Shown in pieces: positions 50,628 through 59,147 of a stretch of DNA of 64,000 nt. The notes under the pieces are model-generated. The model was not told the origin of the DNA and did not search any database. It worked only from the letters and a program-made list of their open reading frames with translations. The DNA is from Flammeovirgaceae bacterium 311 (GTDB taxonomy: Bacteria; Bacteroidota; Bacteroidia; Cytophagales; Cyclobacteriaceae), in contig CP004371.1 of NCBI GenBank assembly GCA_000597885.1, positions 3,488,501 to 3,552,500 on the forward strand, read 5' to 3'. The position numbers and the translations under genes were made by a program. Numbering within the stretch: the first letter of the stretch is position 1; the number at the start of each line of letters is the position of its first letter.

Positions 50628-50678
50628 AAAAAAAATAGCAGCGCTTCTGTACGGGCATTTTGTACAGAACCGCTGCTA
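50628..50678 (-). terminator. Terminator of the lemA-TPM operon
   Basis: A 17-bp stem with one mismatch (arms 50636-50652 and 50662-50678) has a long U-run on the minus strand (50628-50635). Confidence 0.9.
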
Positions 50679-50746
50679 AAATATACCTGAAAGGACTGCT
50701 ATTGTTTAAGAATTCTGGGTTTACCCCCTCTGCCCGGTAGCTTGCC

Positions 50747-51577
50747 TTACCAGCTGCCACCAGCGCCACCGCCGCCAAAACCGCCGCCGCCAAAACCGCC
50801 AAAGCCGCCACCACCGCCGCCGCCGAAGCCGCCGCCGCCAAAGCCGCCGCCACCTCTGCGGCCCATGGAGCCCATCAGGATGGCCATGCCTAAAGGCCCC
50901 ATACAGCCACCACCGCTCCGCTTGCCGGTAAGGTGCCTGCGCTGTGCCCTGCGTGCAGCCCTCATAGGCAGAATAATAAAGAAGATCAGGAAGAAAAGTG
51001 CCATGAACAAACCAATCGGGCTGCCCTCTTCCTGCGTCCGCGTTCGCCTTTCGCGCTGCGGGCCTGTAGCCAGGTCGCTGTATTCTCCGGCGGCGTAGCT
51101 CATCAGCGCAGAGGTGGCCTCATCCAGTCCTCCGTAATAATCATTTTGCCTGAAGCGGGGTTTAATGATCTGCTCCACCACTCGTTTGGCAATGGCATCG
51201 GGTATTGCACCTTCCACGCCATATCCGGTGGCAATCCATACCTGCCGGTCTTTCAGGGCCACCAGAATAAGCAAACCATTGTCTACATCGCTGCGGCCTA
51301 CGCCCCAGGCATGGCCCAGGGAGGTGGCATAATCTGCAATTTCATAGGCACCGGTGCTCTGAATGGTGGCAACTACAATGGCAGTGCTGGCAGTATCATT
51401 ATAATTCCGGAGCTTACGCTCCAGCTGCTGCCGTTGGCTGCTGCTCATGGTGTTTGCCAGATCATTCACCGCCATGGGCGGATTAGGACGCGGGGGCAGC
51501 TGATCGGCTGGCACCTGCGCATAGGCTGTTATGCAGCAGAGCAACAACACCAGCAATACTATCGGGTATCTTCTCAT
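50747..51577 (-). CDS. TPM-domain membrane protein with Gly-rich tail
   Basis: ATG at 51577 (MRRYPIVLLVLLLCC) is chosen; a GTG at 51595 would overlap the upstream stop. The 276-residue protein has a signal peptide, a TPM (TLP18.3/Psb32/MOLO-1) domain (about 30-175: VNDLANTMSSSQRQQLERKL, YGVEGAIPDAIAKRVVEQII), one membrane segment (LFMALFFLIFFIILPM) and a C-terminal tail made almost only of Gly, Phe and a final SW. The tail is normal for this family. It probably acts in membrane protein assembly or maintenance. It is third in the lemA operon. Confidence 0.93.
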   Translation of the reverse strand: MRRYPIVLLVLLLCCITAYAQVPADQLPPRPNPPMAVNDLANTMSSSQRQQLERKLRNYNDTASTAIVVATIQSTGAYEIADYATSLGHAWGVGRSDVDNGLLILVALKDRQVWIATGYGVEGAIPDAIAKRVVEQIIKPRFRQNDYYGGLDEATSALMSYAAGEYSDLATGPQRERRTRTQEEGSPIGLFMALFFLIFFIILPMRAARRAQRRHLTGKRSGGGCMGPLGMAILMGSMGRRGGGGFGGGGFGGGGGGGFGGFGGGGFGGGGAGGSW

Positions 51578-51591
51578 TTTCTTTATCTCTA

Positions 51592-52026
51592 TCACTGCCC
51601 AAAAGATATATCGTCGGACAGTTCATTGCGGTCGTTTTTCTGGTAAGGAAAATGCGCCTTAAGCTGCTCGCCGGCCATACGAATACCTTCGGATAAACCC
51701 TGCGCCAGTTTTCCTTCCCTGAACAGGCCCTGCATATGATCGCGAATATCTTCCCAGAAATGATCAGGCACTTTTTCATTGATTCCTTTGTCTCCTAAAA
51801 TCGCAAATTTGTGATCTTTCAGGGCAAGGTAAAAAAGCACACCATTGCGCAGCTCGGTCTTATGCATTTTGAGCATGGTAAACAATTCTGCTGCACGATC
51901 CAGGTGATCTCCCTTACAGTGGCTTTCCAGGTGTACCCGTATTTCGCCGGAGGTAGCCAGTTCTGCATCCTCTATGGCTGCAATTACTGCTTTCCGTTCC
52001 TGTTCTGTTAAGCTATCTTTAGCCAT
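51592..52026 (-). CDS. TPM-domain protein, soluble form
   Basis: The 144-residue protein has no signal peptide or membrane segment. LTEQERKAVIAAIEDAELATSGEIRVHLESHC opens the TPM domain and FYLALKDHKFAILGDKGINEKVPDHFW follows. It lies between lemA (5 bp upstream) and the membrane TPM gene. The trio is widespread in Bacteroidota. Its function is unknown. Confidence 0.92.
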   Translation of the reverse strand: MAKDSLTEQERKAVIAAIEDAELATSGEIRVHLESHCKGDHLDRAAELFTMLKMHKTELRNGVLFYLALKDHKFAILGDKGINEKVPDHFWEDIRDHMQGLFREGKLAQGLSEGIRMAGEQLKAHFPYQKNDRNELSDDISFGQ

Positions 52027-52031
52027 AAGTG

Positions 52032-52610
52032 CTAAAATTCTACGGTTGGCGGCACATCACTACCTGGCCGGCCCTCAAACAAGCCTTTGCGTTCAAAGCC
52101 AAACATGCCGGCAAAAATATTCTGCGGAAAGCTCCTGACGTAGGTATTATAGTCCTGTACCCGTTCATTAAACCGCCCCCGCTCGACAGCTATTCGGTTT
52201 TCCGTACCCTCCAGCTGGGCCTGTAGTTCTAAAAAGTTCTGATTGGCCCTTAGCTCTGGATATCGCTCTACAGACACCAGCAAACGGCTCAATGCGCCAC
52301 TTAACTGCTCCTGAGCTTCCTGAAAGCGCTGGATCTGCTCCGGATTTAGCTCATCAGCATTCACCTGAATTGATGTTGCTCTTGAACGTGCTTCTATTAC
52401 TTCTGTGAGGGTACCTCTTTCAAAATCTGCAGCTCCCTTTACAGTATTTACCAGGTTAGGCACCAGGTCGGCCCGGCGCTGGTACTGATTTTCTACCTGT
52501 GCCCACTGGGCAGATACTGCTTCTTCTTTAGAAACCATGGTGTTATAGCCACAAGAGCTAAGGCTTGCCATCATCAGCAGGCCGGCAACATAGGTTAAGA
52601 TTGTCTTCAT
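52032..52610 (-). CDS. lemA: LemA-family lipoprotein
   Basis: The 192-residue protein has a lipobox (MMASLSSC, Cys about residue 20), then EEAVSAQWAQVENQYQRRADLVPNLVNTVKGAA, the LemA signature, and the helical core through FNERVQDYNTYVRSFPQNIFA. LemA proteins are membrane-anchored helical bundles of unknown function. It is first of a three-gene operon with two TPM proteins. Confidence 0.96.
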   Translation of the reverse strand: MKTILTYVAGLLMMASLSSCGYNTMVSKEEAVSAQWAQVENQYQRRADLVPNLVNTVKGAADFERGTLTEVIEARSRATSIQVNADELNPEQIQRFQEAQEQLSGALSRLLVSVERYPELRANQNFLELQAQLEGTENRIAVERGRFNERVQDYNTYVRSFPQNIFAGMFGFERKGLFEGRPGSDVPPTVEF

Positions 52611-52713
52611 GTTTTAAAAATATTATGCCTTAAAGTTAACGGTTTTTATAAACCAAGGTAGGCGTTTACTTGATAAATGGAACCAAGAAGGCCTTCAGTG
52701 GTTTATTTTCTTG

Positions 52714-53262
52714 ATGAGAAATCTTTATTTCCCCTTTATATTGTTCCTGTTGCTTGCCTGCGATACCGATTCTAAAAAGCAGATAAACAGGGAAAGCCTT
52801 CGATTTCATACTACTGACGATGCAGAGCTTTTTTTTAAGAATCTTCGCCGCACAGAGTACGACTATCAAAACCTGAAAGCAGCAAAGCTGGATATTTTCA
52901 GGCATCAGGACCGTAACCAGGAGGCTGATTACCCGCTGCTAATCCCGGCACTGGTAGTGAACTGGCGCTACGACGAAGCTTATATTGTTTTAGAAGCAAA
53001 TGAACTATTAGGTGAGGTAAGGCCGCTCATTGTTGAGTGGCAGGACAAGCAGCAGCAAAGGGGCCAGTATATACTGGAGAGCAATAATAAAATGGAACAG
53101 CTGAAATTTGCCAGCCAGCTATACGAAGGCATACAGCAGGGCCGGCAGTTTTACCTGCACACCAATTCCACATCAATGCCTTTTATGGAAAAGCCAACAG
53201 ACCGCAGGGTGTTCAGAACAACGCTCTTCGACTACTATCGCCTTACCAGAAATATCCGCTAA
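52714..53262 (+). CDS. Small lipoprotein, unknown function
   Basis: ATG at 52714 (MRNLYFPFILFLLLAC) gives a lipobox with Cys at about residue 16. The 182-residue protein has no motif I recognise. Residues 35-110 look helical and acidic/basic (DAELFFKNLRRTEYDYQNLK), followed by a mostly beta region. The LLACDT start resembles the lipoprotein at 61069, but the bodies do not align by eye. It is a single gene, with a terminator shared with the PRC-barrel gene. Confidence 0.7.
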   Translation: MRNLYFPFILFLLLACDTDSKKQINRESLRFHTTDDAELFFKNLRRTEYDYQNLKAAKLDIFRHQDRNQEADYPLLIPALVVNWRYDEAYIVLEANELLGEVRPLIVEWQDKQQQRGQYILESNNKMEQLKFASQLYEGIQQGRQFYLHTNSTSMPFMEKPTDRRVFRTTLFDYYRLTRNIR

Positions 53263-53280
53263 TAAGCCACCACCACAAAG

Positions 53281-53316
53281 AAGAAAGCTGCTCATGAGAA
53301 CATAAGCAGCTTTCTT
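53281..53316. terminator. Bidirectional terminator between convergent genes
   Basis: A perfect 12-bp stem (AAGAAAGCTGCT and AGCAGCTTTCTT) with a 12-nt loop. The T-rich flank is on the plus strand, with A-rich sequence on the other side. Confidence 0.85.
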
Positions 53317-53335
53317 TTAAAGGAGAAAACGTATT

Positions 53336-54592
53336 TTACTGGTTGTCATCTTTCCTGCGACGACGTACGTAGAACACTTCTTCATCGAAATGCTCATGAT
53401 CATAAAAATCGTCTGTAGAAGGATCTCCCTGCTTACGGGTTACGTGCTCTGGTGATGCCAGGCGTTCCCGGTCTGTGTGGTACTGAGGGCGGTTTTCAAT
53501 ATTACCCTGGTTAGATCCACGCTTAGGCTCATTGGAGAGACTGGTAGAGCTGTTCAGGTTAGAGGTATCGTTCCACTCGCCTTCCTGATGATGTGGACGC
53601 TGGGCATCCCATTCGTCTTTGGTTGTACCACTTGGTCCTTCATTGATCTCCTTGTTTTCAAGGCTGCCGGTACGTGGCGTTAAGCCGGAGGTTTGCGTAC
53701 GCTGTCTGAAATCAGCACCGGTGGTAAAGTTGGAAGTTCCAAATTCTTTTTCACCAGTTAGATTTTCACGACGCGGATCTACGCCTTCTCCACTGATAGT
53801 ACCGGTACGGGTACGATCAACACTATCCATGTGAGATGTTTCCACATCATGGCGAGCGGTTGCACCATGCACATCATGGGTAGTCGTATTACCTGTTGGT
53901 TTTACGGCATCGCTGTCAGTAGCATGACCATAAATATGATCTTCGTCGGTACGAACGATGGTTCTACCTGTGGCAGAGCTATCTGTACGATCCATACTGC
54001 GGGGCGACTCATTCACATTTCCATGTATGTGGTCATTGTCGGTACGAATAACCGTTCTCTCGGTAGTTGGCCTGTCCATGGTATTGGGAGGGGTACCGGC
54101 AACAGCACCGGGAGTACCAGCTATGGCACCTGAAGAACTATTCATGATACCCCCACGGTCAAAAAAATTCCTGATAGAATGTTCATAATCACGGGTAATA
54201 TCAGTATCGCGGTACACAGGATAATTTAGTATGGTAGTGGTTTTAATGCCGCTTACCAATACAGTGTTATCTTTTTCATGCAGACGGGCTGCTCCAATTG
54301 GCAGCAACATATAATGGTCTATCTTATCGGCTGCATAGTCATCGTACAGGTCTACGATCAGGTAACGAACTTTCATTGCATTTGTATCCACAATCAGTTC
54401 GTCTACTTTACCTACTTCCATATTATCGGAAGTCAGTACCGGCCAGCCGCGCACATCAGAATCGCTCTTCACGATCTTAAGATCATCTGCATCTTTCAGG
54501 CGAATTAAATTGCTGTTTGTGCCGGTACCTTCTCTATAGTTATCACCACTATGGGTGCGATCGTTTACACGATCATTATCATAATCTTTCAT
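53336..54592 (-). CDS. PRC-barrel protein with long low-complexity repeat tail
   Basis: ATG at 54592 is chosen over GTG at 54595. The 418-residue protein has no signal peptide. Residues about 30-145 form a PRC-barrel-like domain (DVRGWPVLTSDNMEVGKVDELIVDTNAMKVRYLIVDL split by eye, HYMLLPIGAARLHEKDNTVLV). The rest is a polar, disordered tail holding two copies of RTD(N/E)DHI(H/Y)G about 45 residues apart. The end has DEEVFYVRRRRK. Such proteins are often stress-linked in Bacteroidota. The exact role is unknown. A small membrane protein gene follows upstream on the same strand. Confidence 0.8.
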   Translation of the reverse strand: MKDYDNDRVNDRTHSGDNYREGTGTNSNLIRLKDADDLKIVKSDSDVRGWPVLTSDNMEVGKVDELIVDTNAMKVRYLIVDLYDDYAADKIDHYMLLPIGAARLHEKDNTVLVSGIKTTTILNYPVYRDTDITRDYEHSIRNFFDRGGIMNSSSGAIAGTPGAVAGTPPNTMDRPTTERTVIRTDNDHIHGNVNESPRSMDRTDSSATGRTIVRTDEDHIYGHATDSDAVKPTGNTTTHDVHGATARHDVETSHMDSVDRTRTGTISGEGVDPRRENLTGEKEFGTSNFTTGADFRQRTQTSGLTPRTGSLENKEINEGPSGTTKDEWDAQRPHHQEGEWNDTSNLNSSTSLSNEPKRGSNQGNIENRPQYHTDRERLASPEHVTRKQGDPSTDDFYDHEHFDEEVFYVRRRRKDDNQ

Positions 54593-54726
54593 CACTATCT
54601 TCTTTTTATTAAAAAATTGCTTTAGCTGTATATATTAGTACTATAAATCATTGGATGCTCTTATTTCAGCTACACTGATTTACAGATAAAAATGTACTCC
54701 TGATTTTCTTCCAATTTTAATCCAGA

Positions 54727-54990
54727 TCAGGCAACATTGGTATTATTTAACACCTGACGGTTTTGCATCAGGTTCAACACTAATGTCTCACCCTCATTGT
54801 CTGTAGAAAGGTCTCCTACAGTATCACCATCCATTGTTCTGTTATCTTCAATTCTGTCATCCTCATATTCATCGTCATCGCGACTAAAGGCTTCTGCCAA
54901 CAGCCATATAAGGCCTAAAAGAATTAAAATGCCCACTATCCAGGGCCAGATTGGTGCTTTACGTTTAGGTTCTACTCTGATTTCAGCCAT
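54727..54990 (-). CDS. Small single-pass membrane protein
   Basis: The 87-residue protein has a short basic N-terminus (KRKAPIWPW), one membrane segment (IVGILILLGLIWLLAEAF, about residues 18-36) and an acidic tail (DDDEYEDDRIED). I do not recognise the family. It lies 135 bp upstream of the PRC-barrel gene on the same strand and may be co-expressed. Confidence 0.65.
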   Translation of the reverse strand: MAEIRVEPKRKAPIWPWIVGILILLGLIWLLAEAFSRDDDEYEDDRIEDNRTMDGDTVGDLSTDNEGETLVLNLMQNRQVLNNTNVA

Positions 54991-55291
54991 TTGTTTAAAT
55001 GTTTTGGTTTAAAAAGTAAAAGGAATAGCCAACAGCAAAAAAATAATGCTGTTTCTGGCAGGAGGAGTAGCGAGAAAGTAGAAGTTGCTGTTGAAAGGCC
55101 TATAGCTTATTCATCAGCAACTTGCATACATGAAGAATTGAAAAAAACAAAAAATGTTTTTCAATTCTTTTCTATTCTATTTTACGGGGTTCTTCCTGGC
55201 TTGTTACGTTGCCGGCATACAGCCTGCAGAAGTCTGGAATCTTAGCGGCTGAGATAGATAAAGATAGTGCTGCTTTTCTGTAGACAAGCGC

Positions 55292-55723
55292 TTAGCGGGT
55301 GCTGCCCCAGGCCGTAAGCACCAGTTTGCGGCCGCTGGCCCGGTTGCGGTGTTCGCAAAGATAAATACCCTGCCAGACTCCCAGGTTAAGCCGCCCCTGC
55401 GTAACCGGAATGGAGAGTGAACAGCCCAGTATAGCATTTTTTAAATGAGCAGGCATATCGTCTGGTCCTTCCTGGGTGTGGGTGTAGTAAGGAGCATTTT
55501 CCGGTGCAATCCTGTCGAAATAGCTTTTAAAATCCTCCCGCACACTGGGATCTGCATTTTCGTTGATGGTAAGAGAGGCAGAGGTATGCTTTATGAATAC
55601 ATGCAGAATACCCGTTTGCAGCTGTGGCAAAAAGGAGCAGTTCTCCACAACCTGGCGGGTGATGATATGATAGCCCCTCCTGAAGGCGGGCAATTCCAGT
55701 TCCTGCTGAAAAAATTCTACCAC
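55292..55723 (-). CDS. yjbQ: YjbQ/UPF0047 family protein
   Basis: The gene starts with GTG at 55723; no upstream ATG exists in frame because a stop lies 9 codons before, and the family start aligns here. The 143-residue protein has GILHVFIKHTSASLTINENADPSV, with the conserved His residues, PENAPYYTHTQEGPDDMPAHLKNAILG and the end LGVWQGIYLCEHRN. It forms a small trimeric fold; YjbQ members show thiamine-phosphate synthase activity in vitro. It is a single gene. Confidence 0.93.
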   Translation of the reverse strand: MVEFFQQELELPAFRRGYHIITRQVVENCSFLPQLQTGILHVFIKHTSASLTINENADPSVREDFKSYFDRIAPENAPYYTHTQEGPDDMPAHLKNAILGCSLSIPVTQGRLNLGVWQGIYLCEHRNRASGRKLVLTAWGSTR

Positions 55724-55783
55724 GGCGGAAAATTTTTAATGAGTGAATTGAAGATTACTTATCTGGATATCAAACCAGTGTCA

Positions 55784-57181
55784 CTATTTTTTTGGTATAA
55801 ACTCAAGGGCGCCAATATCTGGCTGGCTGTCGCGTAGTTCTCCACTTAGATCACGTTCTATACCCAAAGGCTTTGCGGCGTTTACTGCCGGCGACAAGCT
55901 ATCAGGCCTGAAATTATAAGTGCCTATATTCTGAAACTGTACAAACCCGGTACCGGTATTGAGAATATTGCCCCCGCTGGCATAAGCCGTATTATTACTG
56001 CGAATAAGGTTATGCTCCAGCTGCAGGCTTGCCTGTGCGCCTCCGCTATTATCTATCAGTAACTCATTTGCTCCTGATAGGTTACCCCAGATAATGGTAT
56101 TCTGCAGCCGCAGATTTAGCTCAGCTACGAGCAGTTCGTCGTTTTCCAGCACAACATTATCTGCAAAAACAGCGGCAGGAGCATCGCGTTGTCCGGTAAA
56201 AAAATTGGCAAAGGTGCAATGGATGTAACTGTAGTTCCCGCCTGCCAGGTTAGCTACTGCAGGACCAACGCAATTTGCTACCAGGGTATTAACAGCCACC
56301 AGGTCTGAGGTATAGCACAAAATGCCTGCCTGCAGGTGGTTCTCCAGCCGGCAGTTCTCCAGGATCAGGTCCGGTTCGGCATCATCATCGGGCGTGCCCA
56401 GCCGCACCCCTACCTCTGCATTCCGGATATCGCAATAACGCAGGTAGTTGTTGGTGCTGCCCTCTAAAATAACAATACCGCCCCACTGGCCGGGCTGATT
56501 TTCATATTGCAGATCGAGCCGGTGGTTTCGGAAAAGAATACGGTCTGCGCTGCTGGAATCTCCCTCGGCTATAAGCGTACCCCTTACATACAAAAAGGCA
56601 CCAGGTTTAAAATAAAGCCTTGCTCCTTTTTCAATGGTAAGCGTACACAAAGAATCTACCAGTACTGATTTTTCAATTACATAGGGCAGACTGCTACTGA
56701 AAACAGTATTACAGTCCAGCACCTGATCGCCCAAAAACTGTGCATTCTGCCCCCAGCCCACTACCGGCACCTCCTGGCGCAGGCCCTGGTTGATCAGCAC
56801 CACCGCATCTGATGCCAGCTGGGGTTTGGATCCGCCATTGGCTGGCAGGCGTGCCTCCAGCAGCAGCAGCAGACTATCGCCCCCCAGCAGGCGCTGTTCG
56901 CCAAAACCTGTGCCGCTGCGTCCGTTTACTATCAGGGTATAGGGAGATGCTGCCCCCGCTGCCAGTGCAATAGACTCCAGCACAACAGCTTTATCAGAAG
57001 GGTTAAATACCCGCAGTCTTTTGGTAACGCTGCGTTCGGTGGTAAAAAGCGTATCAAAAAAAACGGTATCGGTGCTAAACTGCAGCCCCACCGCCTCGCG
57101 CTGCACCACCTCTTCTTCAGGCATACAGGCAAAGGCACTTATTAACAGGAGAATCAGGTATGTGAGCTGGCGTGCTTTCAA
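55784..57181 (-). CDS. Beta-helix lipoprotein, unknown function
   Basis: The 465-residue protein reads from a TTG at 57181 that overlaps the prfA stop (TTGA); no ATG precedes the lipobox (LLISAFAC, Cys about residue 19), so this non-standard start is needed. Residues 30-150 form a beta-sandwich (VTKRLRVFNPSDKAVVLESI). About 180-460 hold parallel beta-helix repeats (IEKGARLYFKPGAFLYVRGTLIAEG, GGIVILEGSTNNYLRYCDIRN) ending LSPAVNAAKPLGIERDLSG and DIGALEF, the usual end of choice-of-anchor Q proteins. It is on the periplasmic or surface side. The link to prfA is only transcriptional. Confidence 0.85.
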   Translation of the reverse strand: MKARQLTYLILLLISAFACMPEEEVVQREAVGLQFSTDTVFFDTLFTTERSVTKRLRVFNPSDKAVVLESIALAAGAASPYTLIVNGRSGTGFGEQRLLGGDSLLLLLEARLPANGGSKPQLASDAVVLINQGLRQEVPVVGWGQNAQFLGDQVLDCNTVFSSSLPYVIEKSVLVDSLCTLTIEKGARLYFKPGAFLYVRGTLIAEGDSSSADRILFRNHRLDLQYENQPGQWGGIVILEGSTNNYLRYCDIRNAEVGVRLGTPDDDAEPDLILENCRLENHLQAGILCYTSDLVAVNTLVANCVGPAVANLAGGNYSYIHCTFANFFTGQRDAPAAVFADNVVLENDELLVAELNLRLQNTIIWGNLSGANELLIDNSGGAQASLQLEHNLIRSNNTAYASGGNILNTGTGFVQFQNIGTYNFRPDSLSPAVNAAKPLGIERDLSGELRDSQPDIGALEFIPKK

Positions 57182-58254
57182 TCGTTGTCCGATCCTTCTT
57201 TTAGTTTTTCAGCATGCTCGGCAATGCGCAGCTGCTCTATGAAATCTGCAATTTCGCCCTCCATAACCGTTGGCAGGTTATGCACCGTGTAGCCAATGCG
57301 GTGATCGGTTACCCGGCTCTGGGGGTAGTTGTAGGTACGGATCTTATCGGAGCGATCGCCGCTGCCCACCATAGATTTGCGCTGGGCGCTTATTTCAGCA
57401 TTGTGCTTGTTCAGCTCCATCTCGTAGAGGCGGCTGCGCAGTACCTTCAGGGCTTTCTCGAAGTTTTTAATCTGCGATTTTTCATCCTGGCAGCTTACCA
57501 CCAGTCCGCTGGGAATGTGCGTAAGGCGTATGGCTGAGTAGGTGGTGTTTACCGACTGGCCACCAGGTCCGCTGGAGCAGAAGGTATCTTTACGCACATC
57601 GTTCATGTTAATTTCCACTTCTACATCCTCTACCTCGGGCAGCACTGCCACGGTTGCAGCCGAGGTGTGCACACGGCCCTGGGTTTCGGTGGCAGGTACC
57701 CGCTGTACGCGGTGCACACCAGACTCATACTTCAGCAGGCCGTACACATCTGTACCGCTCACCATGGAAATAATTTCTTTGTAGCCACCGGCAGTGCCTT
57801 CGGTCAGGTCGAGCACTTCCATTTTCCAGCCCTGCTTCTCACAAAAACGCTGGTACATCTTAAACAGATCGCCGGCAAAAATTGCGGCCTCGTCGCCACC
57901 GGTACCGGCGCGCACTTCCAGAATGGCGTTCTTGTCGTCGTTGGGGTCTTTGGGCACCAGCATTTTCTTAAGCTCTTCTTCCAGCTCCTCTTCGCGGGGC
58001 TGCAGCTCTTCCAGCTCTGCTTTTGCCATTTCCCTGAATTCAGGATCTTTTTCTGTGTTGAGCACCTCCCTGGCCTGCTTAAGATTGCTGGTTACCAGTA
58101 TATACTCATCGTACTTCTTAACGATCTTGCTGAGGTCTTTATATTCTTTGCTAAGCTTGCCGTATTTTGTCATATCAGCCATAGACTCCGGCTGTATGAT
58201 CAGTTGGCTCACTTCTTCAAACCTATGACGGATGGCGTCTAACTTATCTCGCAT
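57178..58254 (-). CDS. prfA: Peptide chain release factor 1
   Basis: ATG at 58254 (MRDKLDAIRHRFEEVSQLI) is chosen over the TTG 12 bp upstream. The 358-residue protein matches RF1 length. It has the stop-codon-reading PAT in RVPATETQGRVHTSA and the catalytic GGQ in SSGPGGQSVNTTYSAIRL, followed by SCQDEKSQ and YNYPQSRVTDHRIG. It ends translation at UAA and UAG in the ribosome. The lipoprotein gene behind overlaps its stop by 4 bp. Essential housekeeping gene. Confidence 0.98.
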   Translation of the reverse strand: MRDKLDAIRHRFEEVSQLIIQPESMADMTKYGKLSKEYKDLSKIVKKYDEYILVTSNLKQAREVLNTEKDPEFREMAKAELEELQPREEELEEELKKMLVPKDPNDDKNAILEVRAGTGGDEAAIFAGDLFKMYQRFCEKQGWKMEVLDLTEGTAGGYKEIISMVSGTDVYGLLKYESGVHRVQRVPATETQGRVHTSAATVAVLPEVEDVEVEINMNDVRKDTFCSSGPGGQSVNTTYSAIRLTHIPSGLVVSCQDEKSQIKNFEKALKVLRSRLYEMELNKHNAEISAQRKSMVGSGDRSDKIRTYNYPQSRVTDHRIGYTVHNLPTVMEGEIADFIEQLRIAEHAEKLKEGSDND

Positions 58255-58439
58255 ACCTTGTGACAATTACACTACAAAAATACTATAATGTACGGAGCTT
58301 AACGCCTGCCGGCCAAAAACATTTTAAAACATAAGCCCCTGCCTTTCTTGCTACTGTACATTTACCTGCACAGATGGGCTTTTTATTACCTGATTAAGAT
58401 AAGGAGCAACTCTGATCAGTTTTATGTGAGCTAAGCCTC

Positions 58440-58447
58440 TAATTTTG
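58440..58447 (+). promoter_or_regulatory. Putative -7 element TAATTTTG for the yfiR-like operon
   Basis: It matches TAnnTTTG and lies 23 bp before the ATG at 58471. A T-rich stretch (TTTTATG) lies about 15 bp upstream, but no clean -33 TTTG is seen. Confidence 0.35.
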
Positions 58448-58470
58448 AAGAACATCATTTTTAGATAGGT

Positions 58471-59004
58471 ATGAAAAAGGCAAGACTGATTATTGTTGTG
58501 GCTGCAGCCTTTATGCTGCTATTGCAAAACGGGCTTAAAGCCCAGGGAACGGACTATAAATTCCACACCGTTTTCATTTACAACTTTACAAAATACATTA
58601 AGTGGCCCGACGATACCCAGGGCAACAGTTTTGTAATAGGGGTGCTGGGCAAGTCGGGTATAACCAATCCCTTAAAAGAAATGGCAGCTTCAAAAACCGT
58701 TAATGGAAAGCCTATTGAAGTAAAGGTGTTCAACAGCATTGACGAGATCAAAGACTGCCAGATGATCTTCTTACCCTCGAACCAGAGCAAAGAGCTTGCA
58801 GCCATGAGAACCAAACTGGCAAACACTTCCACCCTTATTATCAGTGAGAAATCCGGCCTGGCCCAGCAGGGTAGTGCCATTAATTTTGTAATGAATGATG
58901 GCCGCTGGAAATTTGAAGTGAACCAGGCATCTACCGATCTACACGGGCTTAAGATCAGCCAGGAGCTCTTAAAGTTTGCTTTGAAGATATATACAGAAGT
59001 ATAA
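58471..59004 (+). CDS. YfiR/DUF4154-family periplasmic protein
   Basis: The 177-residue protein has a signal peptide (VVAAAFMLLLQNGLKA). YKFHTVFIYNFTKYIKWPDD is the YfiR-family start, followed by GVLGKSGITNPLKEMAAS and the terminal HGLKISQELLKFALKIY. YfiR in Pseudomonas binds and holds back the diguanylate cyclase YfiN from the periplasm. Here the next gene encodes a membrane HAMP-GAF-PAS sensor, so a similar periplasmic control of that sensor is inferred. Confidence 0.9.
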   Translation: MKKARLIIVVAAAFMLLLQNGLKAQGTDYKFHTVFIYNFTKYIKWPDDTQGNSFVIGVLGKSGITNPLKEMAASKTVNGKPIEVKVFNSIDEIKDCQMIFLPSNQSKELAAMRTKLANTSTLIISEKSGLAQQGSAINFVMNDGRWKFEVNQASTDLHGLKISQELLKFALKIYTEV

Positions 59005-59147
59005 GGCAGATGTATGATTCTGTACTCAAAAGCTTGAAGATGTAGCCGATACTTACATTTCACTCTAAGAAAGCAACATTCAGATAGTACAAACGCAAAC
59101 CCTCAATATTATTAAAGTTTAGGCGCAGATACAGGTAACGCAACAGC

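Noticed and set aside
50747-50870. Short GCCGCC-type repeats that look like a repeat array
   Set aside because: They are codons for the Gly/Phe-rich tail of the TPM protein; there are no spacers, so it is not CRISPR.
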